Of a stretch of DNA of 64,000 nucleotides, positions 11,408 through 20,028 are shown one piece after another. The translations under genes and the position numbers were made by a program. A model generated the notes under the pieces. The model had not been told where the DNA came from. It did no database searches and saw nothing but the letters and a program-made list of their open reading frames with translations. The stretch spans positions 248,001 to 312,000 of the forward strand of contig NZ_FOBF01000006.1 of the NCBI RefSeq assembly GCF_900109355.1, in the 5' to 3' direction. Each line of letters opens with the position of its first letter. The stretch's first letter is position 1. This DNA is from Nonomuraea pusilla (GTDB lineage Bacteria; Actinomycetota; Actinomycetes; Streptosporangiales; Streptosporangiaceae).

Positions 11408-11899
11408 ATGGAAGCAGTGCGGACGGAGCGCATGATGCTCTCCCGGGTCACCTCCGCCGACCTGGACTCCGTGCACGAGATCCACGCCGACCCCGCCACC
11501 AACCTGTACAACCCGGGCGGCCCCGTCCCCGACCTGGAGTCCAGCAAGGCCATGCTCGGCCTGTGGCTGGACGACTGGCGCGAGCGCGGCCTCGGCTACT
11601 GGGCGGCGCGCCGCATCGGCGAGCAGGAGGTGCTCGGGTTCGGCGGGCTGCGCCGCACCCGCCTCGGCGGCGAGGACGTGCTCACCCTCTACTACTGCTT
11701 CCGCCCCTCCGCGTGGGGGCAGGGCTACGCGGTGGAGCTCGTACGGGCCGCCCTGCGCGTCGGTCGCCCGCTCGGCACGGTCGTGGCCGTGATCCGCGAC
11801 ATCAACACGCCGTCCAGGAAGGTGGCCGAGAGGGCGGGCATGCGTGAGGACCGCGCGATCACCTACGGCGGGCTGCCCAGCCACGTCTACGTGGGCTGA
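11408..11899 (+). CDS. GNAT family N-acetyltransferase
   Basis: A 163-residue acetyltransferase of the RimJ/RimL-like type (acetylation of a protein N-terminus or small amine with acetyl-CoA). The N-terminal MEAVRTERMMLSRVT segment matches the usual beta1 of this family (T-E-R-L-x-L-R). The acetyl-CoA motif is seen as AWGQGYAVE near residue 101, and the C-terminal N-x-x-S-x-x-V-A-E-R-A-G-M signature is clear. An upstream in-frame ATG at 11357 would add 17 poorly biased codons, and the -10 element at 11395 supports the later start. It stands alone downstream of lepA. The substrate is unknown. Confidence 0.85.
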   Translation: MEAVRTERMMLSRVTSADLDSVHEIHADPATNLYNPGGPVPDLESSKAMLGLWLDDWRERGLGYWAARRIGEQEVLGFGGLRRTRLGGEDVLTLYYCFRPSAWGQGYAVELVRAALRVGRPLGTVVAVIRDINTPSRKVAERAGMREDRAITYGGLPSHVYVG

Positions 11900-12098
11900 C
11901 CCGCGTCCCTGACGACGTCCGCAGGGGGCGGCCTGGACGTGGCCGGACGAGGCGATCAGGCCGACGCGGACGCTGCGGCGGCTGCCGTCCGGCGGCGGCG
12001 CCGGATGGCGATCGGGCTGCCGCCCGGCGGCCGCGCCGGATTCTGTCGGTGGAGGCGGCTACCTTCTCTTCCGAACACCTGTGCGACGGGAGGGTGAC

Positions 12099-12404
12099 GT
12101 GATTGCTTCTGAGCGCTTCGAGCGGGCCGCGGTCCTGGGGGTCGCCGTGGCCGAGGAGACCCGGCGGCTGCTGCGCCTGCACCTGGGGGCGGCCGGTGCG
12201 GGCGACGACGGCACGGTGCTGGTCGACGTCCCGTACCCCGACGCCGCGGTCGTCGCCGCGCTGCTCGACGTGGCCGCCGAGTGCTTCGGTGAGCGGGGCG
12301 GCTCCGTCGAGGAGACGAGACAGGCGGCGCTGGAGACGCTGTTACAGCTCGCCGGGCTCGACTCCGAGTCGACGCTCAACTCCGGCGTGCCGGCCCCGCG
12401 GTAG
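12099..12404 (+). CDS. Small protein of unknown function
   Basis: A 101-residue acidic protein I do not recognise. The GTG start at 12099 has a good GGAGG site 5-6 nt upstream, which decides it over the GTG at 12081. The sequence reads as alternating Ala/Leu-rich helices: residues 1-30 (ERFERAAVLGVAVAEE) and 55-95 (AAVVAALLDVAAECFGE, then EETRQAALETLLQL), with a short Asp/Gly turn between. There is no signal peptide and no membrane segment. Codon use is like that of its neighbours. It converges on the chitinase gene with a strong hairpin between. Confidence 0.55.
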   Translation: MIASERFERAAVLGVAVAEETRRLLRLHLGAAGAGDDGTVLVDVPYPDAAVVAALLDVAAECFGERGGSVEETRQAALETLLQLAGLDSESTLNSGVPAPR

Positions 12405-12455
12405 GCGTACGTGCCGGCCTGGCGGTGCGGGGATCGACCGGTGAAGCTCGGAGGG

Positions 12456-12495
12456 CCCGCGCCGGCAGGGGCCCGGAGCCCGCTGCCGGCGCGGG
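12456..12495. terminator. Hairpin between convergent genes
   Basis: A 13-bp perfect inverted repeat (12456-12468 and 12483-12495, 14-nt loop) lies between the small gene ending at 12404 and the chitinase gene ending at 12517. No long T-run follows, so termination strength is uncertain. It could serve both strands. Confidence 0.6.
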
Positions 12496-12516
12496 GGCCG
12501 GTCCGTGCCGCCCCGG

Positions 12517-13761
12517 TCAGCGGAGCACCGAGTAGAGGGCGGAGGTGAGGGAGGCGCGGGCGTCGTCCTGGTCGATCGACCACATCATCGAGCCGCCCAG
12601 CCCCTTCAGCCTGATGTACGCCGCCTTCTGCAGCAGCACGGCCGGGTCGTCGTACGACCAGAACTCGTTGCCGTCGTACAGCCACGTCGTTCCTGTGCGC
12701 AGGTCGCGGTAGCGCTTGCCGGGCTTGGCCACGAGGTCCTTGTAGTCCTCGGTGCCCGCGGCCCACTTCCCGGGGGCCGGGCCGGTGGCGGGCTGGTACA
12801 GGCCGTCGCCTCCGGCGTTCACGCCGGTCCAGCCCTGGCCGTACGCGGGCACGCCGATGACGAGCTTCCTGGCGGGCGCGCCCCGCGAGAGGTAGTCGCG
12901 CACGGTCCGGTCCACGCTGTAGCGCACCGGGTTGGGGTCGCGCCGGTCGGTCAGCAGGTTGCCGTTGTGCCCGGTCTGCCGCTCCCACGAGCCGTGCAGG
13001 TCATACCCCTGCACGGTGGCGAAGTCGAGCTGCCTGAACACCTCGCGCACCTCGTACCCCGCGTCGATCTTCGCCGTGGCGGCGGGCAGGAAGGCGGTGA
13101 GCTGGGCCCTCGGGGCGAACGCCGACATGCGGGCACGCAGTTCCTCCAGGAACAGCGTGAAGTTCCGCCTGTCCTCCGGGCGGATCACGTTGCCGTCGTT
13201 CCCGGACGAGCCGGGCCACTCCCAGTCGAGGTCGATCCCGTCGAACACGCCCGCGCCCGCGCCGGGTTCGAGCCCCGGCAGGTTGCCGCGCAGCCACAGG
13301 TCCACGCACGACTCCGCCAGCCTCGCCCGCGACTCGGCGGTGAGCACGGCGTCGGAGAAGTACTTCGAGCCGGTCCAGCCGCCGAGGGAGATGAGCACCT
13401 TCAGCCCGGGATGCCGCGCCTTGAGCTTGCGGAGCTGGTTGAGGTTGCCGTTGAGCGCCTGCCCCGGCTGGTCGGCCACGCCGTCCACGCTCTGCTCGGC
13501 CGGTACGGGCCGCTGCCAGTCGGCCCACGGGTCGGCCGAGTAGCAGGCGCCTTCTGCGCTGACGAAGCCGAAGGCGTAGTTCAGGTGGGTGAGCTTGGCG
13601 GCGGCGCCGGTGGTGTCCACGTCCTTGACGTGGTAGTTCCGGCCGTACACGCCCCACTGGATGAAGTAGGCGACCCGGTGGAACCCGGCGCGCGCCTCGG
13701 CGGGCACGGCGACGGCCGTCAGGCCGAGCGTGAGGGAGAGTGCGATCAGGATCTTCTTCAC
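12517..13761 (-). CDS. Secreted family 18 chitinase
   Basis: A 414-residue endochitinase-type enzyme that cleaves beta-1,4-GlcNAc polymers outside the cell. A Sec signal peptide (KK, then about 15 hydrophobic residues, cleavage near AEARA) precedes a GH18 TIM barrel with YFIQWGVYGR at strand 1, LISLGGW at strand 3 and the catalytic FDGIDLDWEWP motif (Glu near residue 181). MMWSIDQDD closes the barrel. No carbohydrate-binding module is present. GTG 13761 has a GGGAG site at 8-nt spacing; the ATG at 13788 lies inside a palindrome, so it is less likely. The palindrome suggests regulation by a sugar-responsive repressor. Confidence 0.9.
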   Translation of the reverse strand: MKKILIALSLTLGLTAVAVPAEARAGFHRVAYFIQWGVYGRNYHVKDVDTTGAAAKLTHLNYAFGFVSAEGACYSADPWADWQRPVPAEQSVDGVADQPGQALNGNLNQLRKLKARHPGLKVLISLGGWTGSKYFSDAVLTAESRARLAESCVDLWLRGNLPGLEPGAGAGVFDGIDLDWEWPGSSGNDGNVIRPEDRRNFTLFLEELRARMSAFAPRAQLTAFLPAATAKIDAGYEVREVFRQLDFATVQGYDLHGSWERQTGHNGNLLTDRRDPNPVRYSVDRTVRDYLSRGAPARKLVIGVPAYGQGWTGVNAGGDGLYQPATGPAPGKWAAGTEDYKDLVAKPGKRYRDLRTGTTWLYDGNEFWSYDDPAVLLQKAAYIRLKGLGGSMMWSIDQDDARASLTSALYSVLR

Positions 13762-13787
13762 GAGAGCGGCTCCCGAGCGTCTACTCA

Positions 13788-13802
13788 TAGGAAACTTTCC
13801 TA
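13788..13802. promoter_or_regulatory. Palindromic operator candidate upstream of chitinase
   Basis: TAGGAAACTTTCCTA has 7-bp arms around a central C and lies 27-41 bp before the chitinase GTG. Position and symmetry suggest a repressor site. The regulator is not identified in this window. Confidence 0.5.
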
Positions 13803-13980
13803 AAAGTTGTCGTGATCGTAGAGCGACCCCCGTACCCCGTCAACGGTCAGGGCACAGGGCCGGTGGCCCCCGAGTCCGCCTCAACGGCCGCGGCACAGGG
13901 GTGGCCGCGCACCTCCGTCAACGGTCACGTCGCGTGGTCGGCGGTCCCCGCACCCTCCGGATACGGGCACACTGGATGAC

Positions 13981-15201
13981 GTGCCATCCACCCTGCCTGA
14001 CGGCGACCCCGTACCCGCCTCGGGCGAGCTGCCCGCGAGCGCGCTGCGCGGCCTCGGCGCGCGCCCGTTCGCGTTCTACGTGCACGTACCGTTCTGCGTG
14101 ACCCGCTGCGGCTACTGCGACTTCAACACCTACACCGCCGCCGAGCTGGGGCCGGGCGCCTCCCACCGCGACTACGCCGACACCGCGATCGAGGAGGTGC
14201 GGCTGGCCAGGCGCGTCCTGGGCGACGCCGAGCTGCCGGTCGAGACCGTGTTCTTCGGCGGCGGCACGCCCACCCTGCTCCCGCCCGGCGACCTCGTCAG
14301 GATCCTCGCCGCGATCGACGCGGAGTTCGGGCTGCGTCCCGGTGCGGAGGTCACCACCGAGGCAAACCCCGAGTCCGTCGACCCCGCCTCCCTCGACCTG
14401 CTGCGCGCCGGAGGGTTCACCAGGATCAGCTTCGGCATGCAGAGCGCCCGCCCGCACGTCCTGGAGGTGCTCGACCGCAAGCACACCCCCGGACGCCCCG
14501 CGCAGGCCGTACGTGAGGCGCGGGCGGCCGGGTTCGAGCACGTCAACCTCGACCTGATCTACGGCACGCCCGGCGAGAGCGACGACGACTGGCGGGCGTC
14601 GCTGTCCGCCGCCGTCGAGGCGGGGCCCGACCACGTGTCGGCGTACTCGCTGATCGTCGAGGACGGCACCAGGCTCGCCGCGCGGATCAGACGCGGCGAG
14701 CTGCCGATGCCCGACGACGACGTGGCCGCCGACCGCTACCAGATCGCCGACGCCGTGCTGGGCGAGGCCGGGTTCCGCTGGTACGAGGTGTCCAACTGGG
14801 CGACCTCCGACGACGCGCGCTGCCGCCACAACCTCCTCTACTGGACCGGCGGCGACTGGTGGGCCGTCGGCCCCGGCGCGCACAGCCACGTCGGCGGCAC
14901 GCGCTGGTGGAACGTCAAGCACCCCGCCGCCTACGCGCAGCGGCTGGCCGCCGAGGAGTCGCCCGCGCACGCCCGCGAGGTGCTCACGCCCGACGACCAG
15001 GCCGCCGAGCGGCTGATGCTGGAGCTGCGGCTCGACTCCGGGTACCCGCTCGCCGACGTCGCCCCGGCCGCCCGCACGGCGGTGGCCGCCGCGCTGGCGG
15101 ACGGGCGGCTGGAGACCCAGGCGTTCAAGGAGGGCCGCATGGTCCTCACGCTCAAGGGCCGCCTGCTCGCCGACGCCCTCGTCCGCGACCTGCTCGTCTG
15201 A
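13981..15201 (+). CDS. hemW: HemW, radical SAM heme chaperone (coproporphyrinogen-oxidase-like)
   Basis: The 406-residue protein carries the radical SAM cluster motif CVTRCGYCDF (Cys-x3-Cys-x2-Cys) near residue 40, then FFGGGTPTLL and the HemN-like C-terminal domain with YEVSNWA. HemW-type proteins bind heme and hand it to respiratory enzymes; they are often misnamed oxygen-independent coproporphyrinogen oxidases. The position between lepA and DUF3097/hrcA is the standard actinobacterial one. GTG 13981 has GGATG nearby and also a CACACT element 7 nt upstream, so the transcript may be leaderless. Confidence 0.92.
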   Translation: MPSTLPDGDPVPASGELPASALRGLGARPFAFYVHVPFCVTRCGYCDFNTYTAAELGPGASHRDYADTAIEEVRLARRVLGDAELPVETVFFGGGTPTLLPPGDLVRILAAIDAEFGLRPGAEVTTEANPESVDPASLDLLRAGGFTRISFGMQSARPHVLEVLDRKHTPGRPAQAVREARAAGFEHVNLDLIYGTPGESDDDWRASLSAAVEAGPDHVSAYSLIVEDGTRLAARIRRGELPMPDDDVAADRYQIADAVLGEAGFRWYEVSNWATSDDARCRHNLLYWTGGDWWAVGPGAHSHVGGTRWWNVKHPAAYAQRLAAEESPAHAREVLTPDDQAAERLMLELRLDSGYPLADVAPAARTAVAAALADGRLETQAFKEGRMVLTLKGRLLADALVRDLLV

Positions 15202-15203
15202 CC

Positions 15204-15293
15204 GAGGCCGGCTCTGACGGGGCCGGGTCTGACGGGGCCGGCTCTGACGAGACCGGCTCTGACGAGACCGGGTCTGACGCGGCTGGCTCTGAC
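15204..15293. repeat. Six tandem 15-bp repeats
   Basis: Six units of exactly 15 bp follow the hemW stop codon directly. Each ends in CTGAC, with a core close to CCGGCTCTGAC. Units differ at a few positions (gag/ggg/gcg start, ctc/gtc variation). They lie between convergent genes and encode nothing I consider real. Confidence 0.85.
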
Positions 15294-15309
15294 GGCGTGG
15301 GCGTCCGCC

Positions 15310-16359
15310 TCAGGCGCCTCGGCGCCAGCGGGAGGTGAAGGCGCGGACGGCGGCGAGCGCGTCCTCCGCGAGGACGTCGGGGTGCGTCTCGTCACGCAGG
15401 TTGTGGTCGACGCCCCGCAGCACGACGCGTCCAGGGCCGGTCGTGTGCGCCTGCCGCAGCGCCCGGGTGAGCGCGTCGGTGGTCGCGCACGGCACCTGCG
15501 GGTCACGGGTTCCGCACGTCAGCAGGACACGGGTGCCCGGACGCAGCTCGCGGGCGGCGTCCGGCGGGTAGACGGCGTCGTCCGTCTGGACGAAGCGCTG
15601 GTTGGGCCCCTGCAACGCCTGGAAGAGCTGGGCGAGGGGCGCGGGAAGGTCCGTCGTGTCGGGGGCGCGGCCCGCCCGCACGTCGGCGATCCCCCGGTCG
15701 ATGGCCTGGTCGATGACGCGCTGCTGCTCCGGGGTGAACTGCCCCGCCTCGGTGGCCTTGGCGACCTGGTCGTGCAGCTGCATGGCGAGGTGGTCGAGCA
15801 GGCGCAGCGCCTGCGGCTGCAGCAGCGCCAGGCCCGCCGGGCGCGGACGTGCCTCGTCGGCGAGCAGCAGCGCCGTGAGCGCCCCCTCGCTGTGCCCGAT
15901 CACCGACACCGCCCGCCGGTCGGTCTCGGGCTGTCCGGACAGCAGCGCGTAGGCGGCCCCCGCCTGGCGGACGAACGCCGGGAAGTCGATCGTCTCCGGG
16001 TGCTCGGCGTACGCGCCCATGCCGGTCCGGCCGGTGCCGTACTTGTCGAAGCGCAACGTGATGATCTTGTCGTCGCCGAGCGCGGACGCGAGCTTCGCCA
16101 GGGTGCCCGGCGTCAGCGCCGGAGGCTGGTCGCCGTTGCGGTCGGTGGGCCCGCTGCCGGGCAGCAGCAGCGCGGCGGGCAGCCGCTGTCCACGGCGGTG
16201 GGCGGGGACGTGCAGGGTGCCGTACGTCTTGGTGCCGTCCACGGTGAAGACCACCTCGCGGTCCTCGGCCGGGATCGGACGCGGCGCCGCCTGAGCGGGG
16301 AGGACGGTGGCCGTCACCGTGGCGGCGGTCAGGAGGGCGGTGAGCGCGATCCTGCGCAT
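15310..16359 (-). CDS. Secreted alpha/beta hydrolase
   Basis: A 349-residue exported hydrolase. The signal peptide runs to about residue 25 (LPAQA-A cleavage). The fold is alpha/beta hydrolase: an oxyanion-side LLLPGSGPTDRNG near residue 70, the nucleophile elbow VIGHSEGAL (Ser) in the middle, a cap region with long helices, and GVDHNLRDETHPD containing the probable catalytic His near the end. The closest general type is the dienelactone-hydrolase/esterase-like family with the PGSGPTDRNG motif. The ATG at 16359 begins the signal peptide; upstream open frame is not used. The natural substrate is unknown. Confidence 0.8.
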   Translation of the reverse strand: MRRIALTALLTAATVTATVLPAQAAPRPIPAEDREVVFTVDGTKTYGTLHVPAHRRGQRLPAALLLPGSGPTDRNGDQPPALTPGTLAKLASALGDDKIITLRFDKYGTGRTGMGAYAEHPETIDFPAFVRQAGAAYALLSGQPETDRRAVSVIGHSEGALTALLLADEARPRPAGLALLQPQALRLLDHLAMQLHDQVAKATEAGQFTPEQQRVIDQAIDRGIADVRAGRAPDTTDLPAPLAQLFQALQGPNQRFVQTDDAVYPPDAARELRPGTRVLLTCGTRDPQVPCATTDALTRALRQAHTTGPGRVVLRGVDHNLRDETHPDVLAEDALAAVRAFTSRWRRGA

Positions 16360-16800
16360 GAGCAGGGGATCCCTTCGGTAGGTGCGGGTCGGCCGCTCGT
16401 GTCCGCGACCGGTGAGAGCGGCCCCGGGACGAACGTGCCAGGTGAACAGGTTGGCCGGGGTGCGGCCATGCGGCCCGGTCAAGCGGGGGGCGGCCAAGGG
16501 GACCAGGGGCTGGCGACCGTCACGTCAGGACCGGCGCCCGCCGGGGCGGTCCGTCCAGCTCACGCCATCGGGCGAGCGGGGCGGCCCGTTCCTCGCACGC
16601 GCTGGACGGGTTCCGCCCCCCGGCGGTGATGGGCAGCAGGCGCGTGGCGGGCCGCCGTATGGAGCCGGTCTGATACGGGAGTGGCCGTGGACGGCCGGCC
16701 TGGAACACGCCGGAACACGCGAGGGCGGCCGGCCTGGGATGCGCCGGCAACCGGCGAGGGCGGCCCGGCCTTGGGTCAGGCGCAGGGGCGGCCCGGACGG
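16360..16800. other. Gene-free stretch, 5' part
   Basis: I see no credible gene here: all open frames lack codon bias, ribosome-binding sites and family-like sequence. The stretch contains the upstream region of the hydrolase gene and, near 16681-16790, short repeats of GGCCGGCCTGG and GAGGGCGGCC type. Confidence 0.5.
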
Positions 16801-16804
16801 CCGC

Positions 16805-16980
16805 TCCGTGCGGGGGAGGTGCCGCCCGGTCGCTCCGATGGATTCGGGCGGTGTGGGGGAGGCGCCGCCCCGCTCGCTCCGATGGATTCGGGGGGTGCGG
16901 GGGAGGTGCGGCCCGGTCGATCCGATGGGTTCGGGGGTGCGGGGGAGGCGCCGCCCCGATCGCTCCGATGGGTTCGGAGC
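16805..16980. repeat. 43-44-bp tandem repeat array
   Basis: Units begin with TCCGATGG at 16834, 16878, 16921 and 16964 (periods 44, 43, 43). A shortened unit precedes at 16805 and the last is incomplete. Each full unit carries a G-run (GGGGGAGG) followed by a C-rich segment that can fold back. The period is not a multiple of three, so the array is not a coding repeat. Confidence 0.85.
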
Positions 16981-17000
16981 GGCTGGGCCGGGGCTTCCGC

Positions 17001-17039
17001 CGATGCCTTGGGCCGATGCCTTGGGCCGATGCCTTGGGC
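17001..17039. repeat. Three identical 13-bp repeats
   Basis: CGATGCCTTGGGC occurs three times head to tail, right after the 43-bp array. All copies are identical. No coding role is apparent. Confidence 0.85.
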
Positions 17040-17109
17040 CGGGGCCTGCGTGCTGCTGGTGATGGGCTCCAGGCGAACGCGGTCGGAGGCGCGGGCCGGG
17101 GTGTTCGGA

Positions 17110-17466
17110 TCAGGCGTGGGTGATGGCGTTCTCGATGAGGGCGACGGTGGCGCGGGGATCGTCCACCTGCACGACCAGGCGGGCGTAGCGTTCGTCGGCC
17201 AGTTGGATGACGATGGCCTTCGCGGCGTTCTGGACGTCCCAGAAGACCCGCTCGCCGTCCACGTGGAAGGTGCCCGCGGTGATCACGCCAGGCAGGTGGG
17301 TGCCGGGGGCGCGGATGCCCTTCGACTCCATGACGATGCCGGGGTCGGCGGTGGCGCCGCGGACGTTCGACAGCGGGATGCTCAGGCTGCTCTTCAGCGC
17401 CCAGAGCTTGTCCAGCCCTTCGATGACGACCGTGAGCGTGTCGCCGTCGATCTGAACCCGTGCCAT
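17110..17466 (-). CDS. Conserved small protein of unknown function
   Basis: A 118-residue protein beginning MARVQIDGDTLTVVIEG. It is predominantly beta-strand (alternating hydrophobic pattern), with the phrase GLDKLWALKSSLSIPL near residue 17 and FHVDGERVFWDVQNA near residue 67. This reads as a pleckstrin-like beta-sandwich as in small bacterial PH-like proteins, but I infer that from pattern only. It has no signal peptide. AAAGGAG lies about 9 nt before the ATG. It follows the TetR gene by 12 bp and is probably cotranscribed, so it may be a target of that regulator. Confidence 0.65.
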   Translation of the reverse strand: MARVQIDGDTLTVVIEGLDKLWALKSSLSIPLSNVRGATADPGIVMESKGIRAPGTHLPGVITAGTFHVDGERVFWDVQNAAKAIVIQLADERYARLVVQVDDPRATVALIENAITHA

Positions 17467-17478
17467 TGCGGTGCTCCT

Positions 17479-18147
17479 TTATCGGGAAATATCGGTATTT
17501 GTTGAGTTGAAGTAGCTCGCGAGGACGACGGCCGCCTGCTCGGCATCCACGAAGCCGGGGGAAGCTGTACCGGTTCCGGACGGTACGGTGTCGGGTCCGG
17601 ATGGTGATGTGGCGGTTCTGGACGGTGCTGCGCCCGGTTCCGGCCCTGCGGTGCCGGCATCCTGTGGGGACGTTCTCGCGCGGAGTCGGAGGCCCAGCAG
17701 GGCCGAGGTCAGCGCGTGGGCCAGGCCCGGAGCGGGGGAGCCGCCGGGCAGGCGGTTGGCGAGCGTCTCCTCCAGGGCGTTCAGTGCCCTGGCCACCTGG
17801 GCGGCGACCTCCGGGTCGACGGGCGCGCGTTCGGCCGCCGCCATCAGCAGCAGGTCGAGGGGCGAACCCCCGTCGCGGGCCGCCAGCGCCCGCCGCGCCG
17901 CCCCGGGAAGGTCGGGGGCCTCCCCGACGGCCGTGACGAGCGGGAGGAGCTCGTTGTCCACGTGCCAGCGCAGCGCGGCCATGTACAGGCCCCGCTTGCT
18001 GCCGAACGTCTTGTACAGGCTGTTGCGGTGCACCCCGAGGTGAGCGACCAGGTCGTCGACGGACACGCCGTCGTACGCCTGGCGTGCGAACAGCGCCGCC
18101 GCCGCTCGCACCACCTCGGTCTCGTCGAACCCTCGTGGTCGGCCCAT
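17479..18147 (-). CDS. TetR family transcriptional regulator
   Basis: A 222-residue repressor. Residues 1-60 form the TetR DNA-binding domain: MGRPRGFDETEVVRAAAALFARQ, then VSVDDLVAHLGVHRNSLYKTFGSK, a clear helix-turn-helix. The ligand domain is shorter than usual and interrupted by a Pro/Ser/Gly/Thr-rich insertion around residues 155-200, probably disordered. A palindromic operator lies 37-55 bp upstream, so autoregulation is likely. The inducer is unknown. The small protein gene downstream is in the same transcription unit. Confidence 0.88.
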   Translation of the reverse strand: MGRPRGFDETEVVRAAAALFARQAYDGVSVDDLVAHLGVHRNSLYKTFGSKRGLYMAALRWHVDNELLPLVTAVGEAPDLPGAARRALAARDGGSPLDLLLMAAAERAPVDPEVAAQVARALNALEETLANRLPGGSPAPGLAHALTSALLGLRLRARTSPQDAGTAGPEPGAAPSRTATSPSGPDTVPSGTGTASPGFVDAEQAAVVLASYFNSTNTDISR

Positions 18148-18162
18148 GCGACGACCATAGCG

Positions 18163-18202
18163 GGTTTAGGAATGTTCAGTCAAGAACGATCGTTCCTAAA
18201 CC
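18163..18202. promoter_or_regulatory. TetR operator upstream of the TetR gene
   Basis: Two symmetric elements are nested here. GAACGATCGTTC (18184-18195) is a perfect 12-bp palindrome of the type seen at many TetR operators. A wider repeat pairs GGTTTAGGAATG (18163-18174) with CGTTCCTAAACC (18191-18202), with one mismatch. Both lie just upstream of the regulator gene. Confidence 0.65.
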
Positions 18203-18289
18203 GGGACGGCCCGGACGCGCGAACGCCCGGGCGGCAGGAGCGCCGCGCCGGGCGTTCGAAGGGGGACCACGGGTGGGTGGCCGCCGGGG

Positions 18290-19204
18290 TCAGCTGATCA
18301 TGCGGATGGAGAACGGGTACCGGTACCGCTCGCCCCGGTTGGTGGCGACGGCCGCCTGGATGTGGAAGATCAGGGAGACGATCCAGATCACGGGCAGCAG
18401 GAGAGCTCCGATGATGATGACCGTCAGCACGCCCGCGATGACGTAGCCGATGAACATCGTGATCTGGAAGTTCAGCGCCTCGGCGGCCTGGTCCCTGACG
18501 TAGGGCGACTCGTCCTTCTTCATCAGGTAGATGATCAGCGGGCCGATCCAGGAGACCACCAGGCCGAGGAGGTGCGAGAGCATCGCCAGGGTGGTGTCGT
18601 CGGTGCCGGGGCGCGGGCCGAACCTGCCCGGCACGTACGGCTCCTGGGGGTGGGCGGCGTAACCGTGGCCGGGCGGCGGGGGAGGGGCGCCATATCCGTG
18701 GCCCTGACCGTACCCGGGGCCCTGACCGTACGCGCCGTACCCGGGGCCCTGACCGTAGCCGCCCTGACTGTAACCGGGGTTCTGGCCGTACCCGGCGCCC
18801 TGGGCGTAGCCGGGGTTCTGGCCGTATCCCGGCTGCTGTCCGTAGCCGGGCGGCTGGCCGGGTTCCGGCTGTCCGTATCCGGGCTGGCCGTGTCCCGAGG
18901 GTTGGCCGTAGCCGCCGTACGAGGGTGGCTGCTGCCCGTAGCCCGGCTGGGACCCGGGCTGCTCCCCGTAGCCGAGCGGCCGGTCATACCCCGGCTGGGA
19001 TCCGGGCTGAGGGGGGTAGCCGCCCTGCGGGCCGGGCTGGGGGGAGTGGCCGCCCTGGGAGCCCGGCTGAGGAGCGTAACCCGGCGGAGTGTCGTGACCC
19101 GGGCCCTGGTCGTGGCCCGGGCCCTGGCTCGGTGGGAGGTCGGAGGGGGAGACGCGTCGTGTGGGGCCGTCGTCGGGCGGGGACTGCGAAGGGTCCTGAC
19201 TCAT
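18290..19204 (-). CDS. DUF4870-type membrane protein with PGYQ-rich N-terminus
   Basis: A 304-residue protein. Residues 1-195 are low complexity, dominated by Pro, Gly, Tyr and Gln in GYGQ/PGYG repeats. The C-terminal 100 residues carry three hydrophobic segments typical of DUF4870: [20 protein letters not shown], the [19 protein letters not shown] segment, and a final helix before the conserved GERYRYPF ending. The ATG at 19204 has GGAGG at 5-nt spacing and overlaps the stop of the DUF3097 gene (ATGA). The role of DUF4870 is not known; the disordered tail probably faces the cytoplasm and could phase-separate or bind partners. Confidence 0.85.
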   Translation of the reverse strand: MSQDPSQSPPDDGPTRRVSPSDLPPSQGPGHDQGPGHDTPPGYAPQPGSQGGHSPQPGPQGGYPPQPGSQPGYDRPLGYGEQPGSQPGYGQQPPSYGGYGQPSGHGQPGYGQPEPGQPPGYGQQPGYGQNPGYAQGAGYGQNPGYSQGGYGQGPGYGAYGQGPGYGQGHGYGAPPPPPGHGYAAHPQEPYVPGRFGPRPGTDDTTLAMLSHLLGLVVSWIGPLIIYLMKKDESPYVRDQAAEALNFQITMFIGYVIAGVLTVIIIGALLLPVIWIVSLIFHIQAAVATNRGERYRYPFSIRMIS

Positions 19205-20010
19205 GGTGCCTCCGTTACGAAGTCGATCAGCTCCTCGACCCGGCCGAGGAGTTCCGGCTCCAGGTCGCTGTACGTCGAGACCGCGCCGAGGATCCGGCGC
19301 CAGGCCTCCGGAGGGTCGCAGCGCCAGCCGAGCGCCGCGATCACCCCTTCCTTCCACGGGACCCCGCGCGGCACGTCCGGCCAGGCCGGGATGCGCAGCA
19401 CGGACGGCTTGACCGCCTGCCAGACGTCGACGAACGGGTGACCGACGACGAGCACGTGGGGCGAGGTGATCTGCGCGGCGATCCGGCTCTCCTTGGAGCC
19501 GGGCACCAGGTGGTCGACGAGCACGCCCAGCCGTCGGCCGGGCTCGGGCCCGAACTCGGCCACGATGGCGGGCAGGTCGTCCACGCCCTCCAGGTACTCG
19601 ACCACGACGCCCTCGACCCGCAGGTCGTGTCCCCAGATCTTCTCGACCAGGGCGGCGTCGTGCACGCCTTCGACGTAGATGCGGCTCTCCCTGGCCACCC
19701 GCGCGCGCAGCCCCTCGACCGCGATCGAGCCCGACGCGCTGCGCCGGGGCGCCGCGGGGGCGACGGCCGACGGACGGACGAGGGTCACCGGTCTGCCCTC
19801 CAGGAGGAAGGCGGCCGGGGCGAGCGGGAAGAGACGGCGCCTGCCGAAGCGGTCCTCCAGCGTCACGGCCTCCTTGTCGCAGGCCACGACCGCGCCGCAG
19901 AAGCCGCTGTCGGCGTCCTCCACCACCAGGTCGGGCTCCGCGGGCACTTGGGGGATCGTGCCCTTGCCCGGCCGCCGCCAGTTCCCCGCCAGAACGTCAC
20001 CCTCGTACAC
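19201..20010 (-). CDS. DUF3097 family protein
   Basis: A 269-residue cytoplasmic protein of the actinobacterial DUF3097 family, recognised from its conserved position between hemW and hrcA and its sequence ([17 protein letters not shown] near residue 110 and [12 protein letters not shown] further on). The [14 protein letters not shown] and GVLVDHL patterns resemble a Toprim-like acidic core, which is an inference. No signal peptide or membrane segment is present. GTG 20010 is the start. Its stop overlaps the DUF4870 gene, so the pair is coupled. The biochemical role is not established. Confidence 0.8.
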   Translation of the reverse strand: MYEGDVLAGNWRRPGKGTIPQVPAEPDLVVEDADSGFCGAVVACDKEAVTLEDRFGRRRLFPLAPAAFLLEGRPVTLVRPSAVAPAAPRRSASGSIAVEGLRARVARESRIYVEGVHDAALVEKIWGHDLRVEGVVVEYLEGVDDLPAIVAEFGPEPGRRLGVLVDHLVPGSKESRIAAQITSPHVLVVGHPFVDVWQAVKPSVLRIPAWPDVPRGVPWKEGVIAALGWRCDPPEAWRRILGAVSTYSDLEPELLGRVEELIDFVTEAP

Positions 20011-20028
20011 ACCGGGGACCGTAGCAAA

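Noticed and set aside
16805..17039. Possible CRISPR array
   Set aside because: Units are adjacent without unique spacers and no cas gene is present.
16382..17062. Repeat-containing open frames in the gene-free stretch
   Set aside because: The 43-44-bp period rotates the frame in each unit, so no repeated protein would result; there is no ribosome-binding site or family-like sequence.
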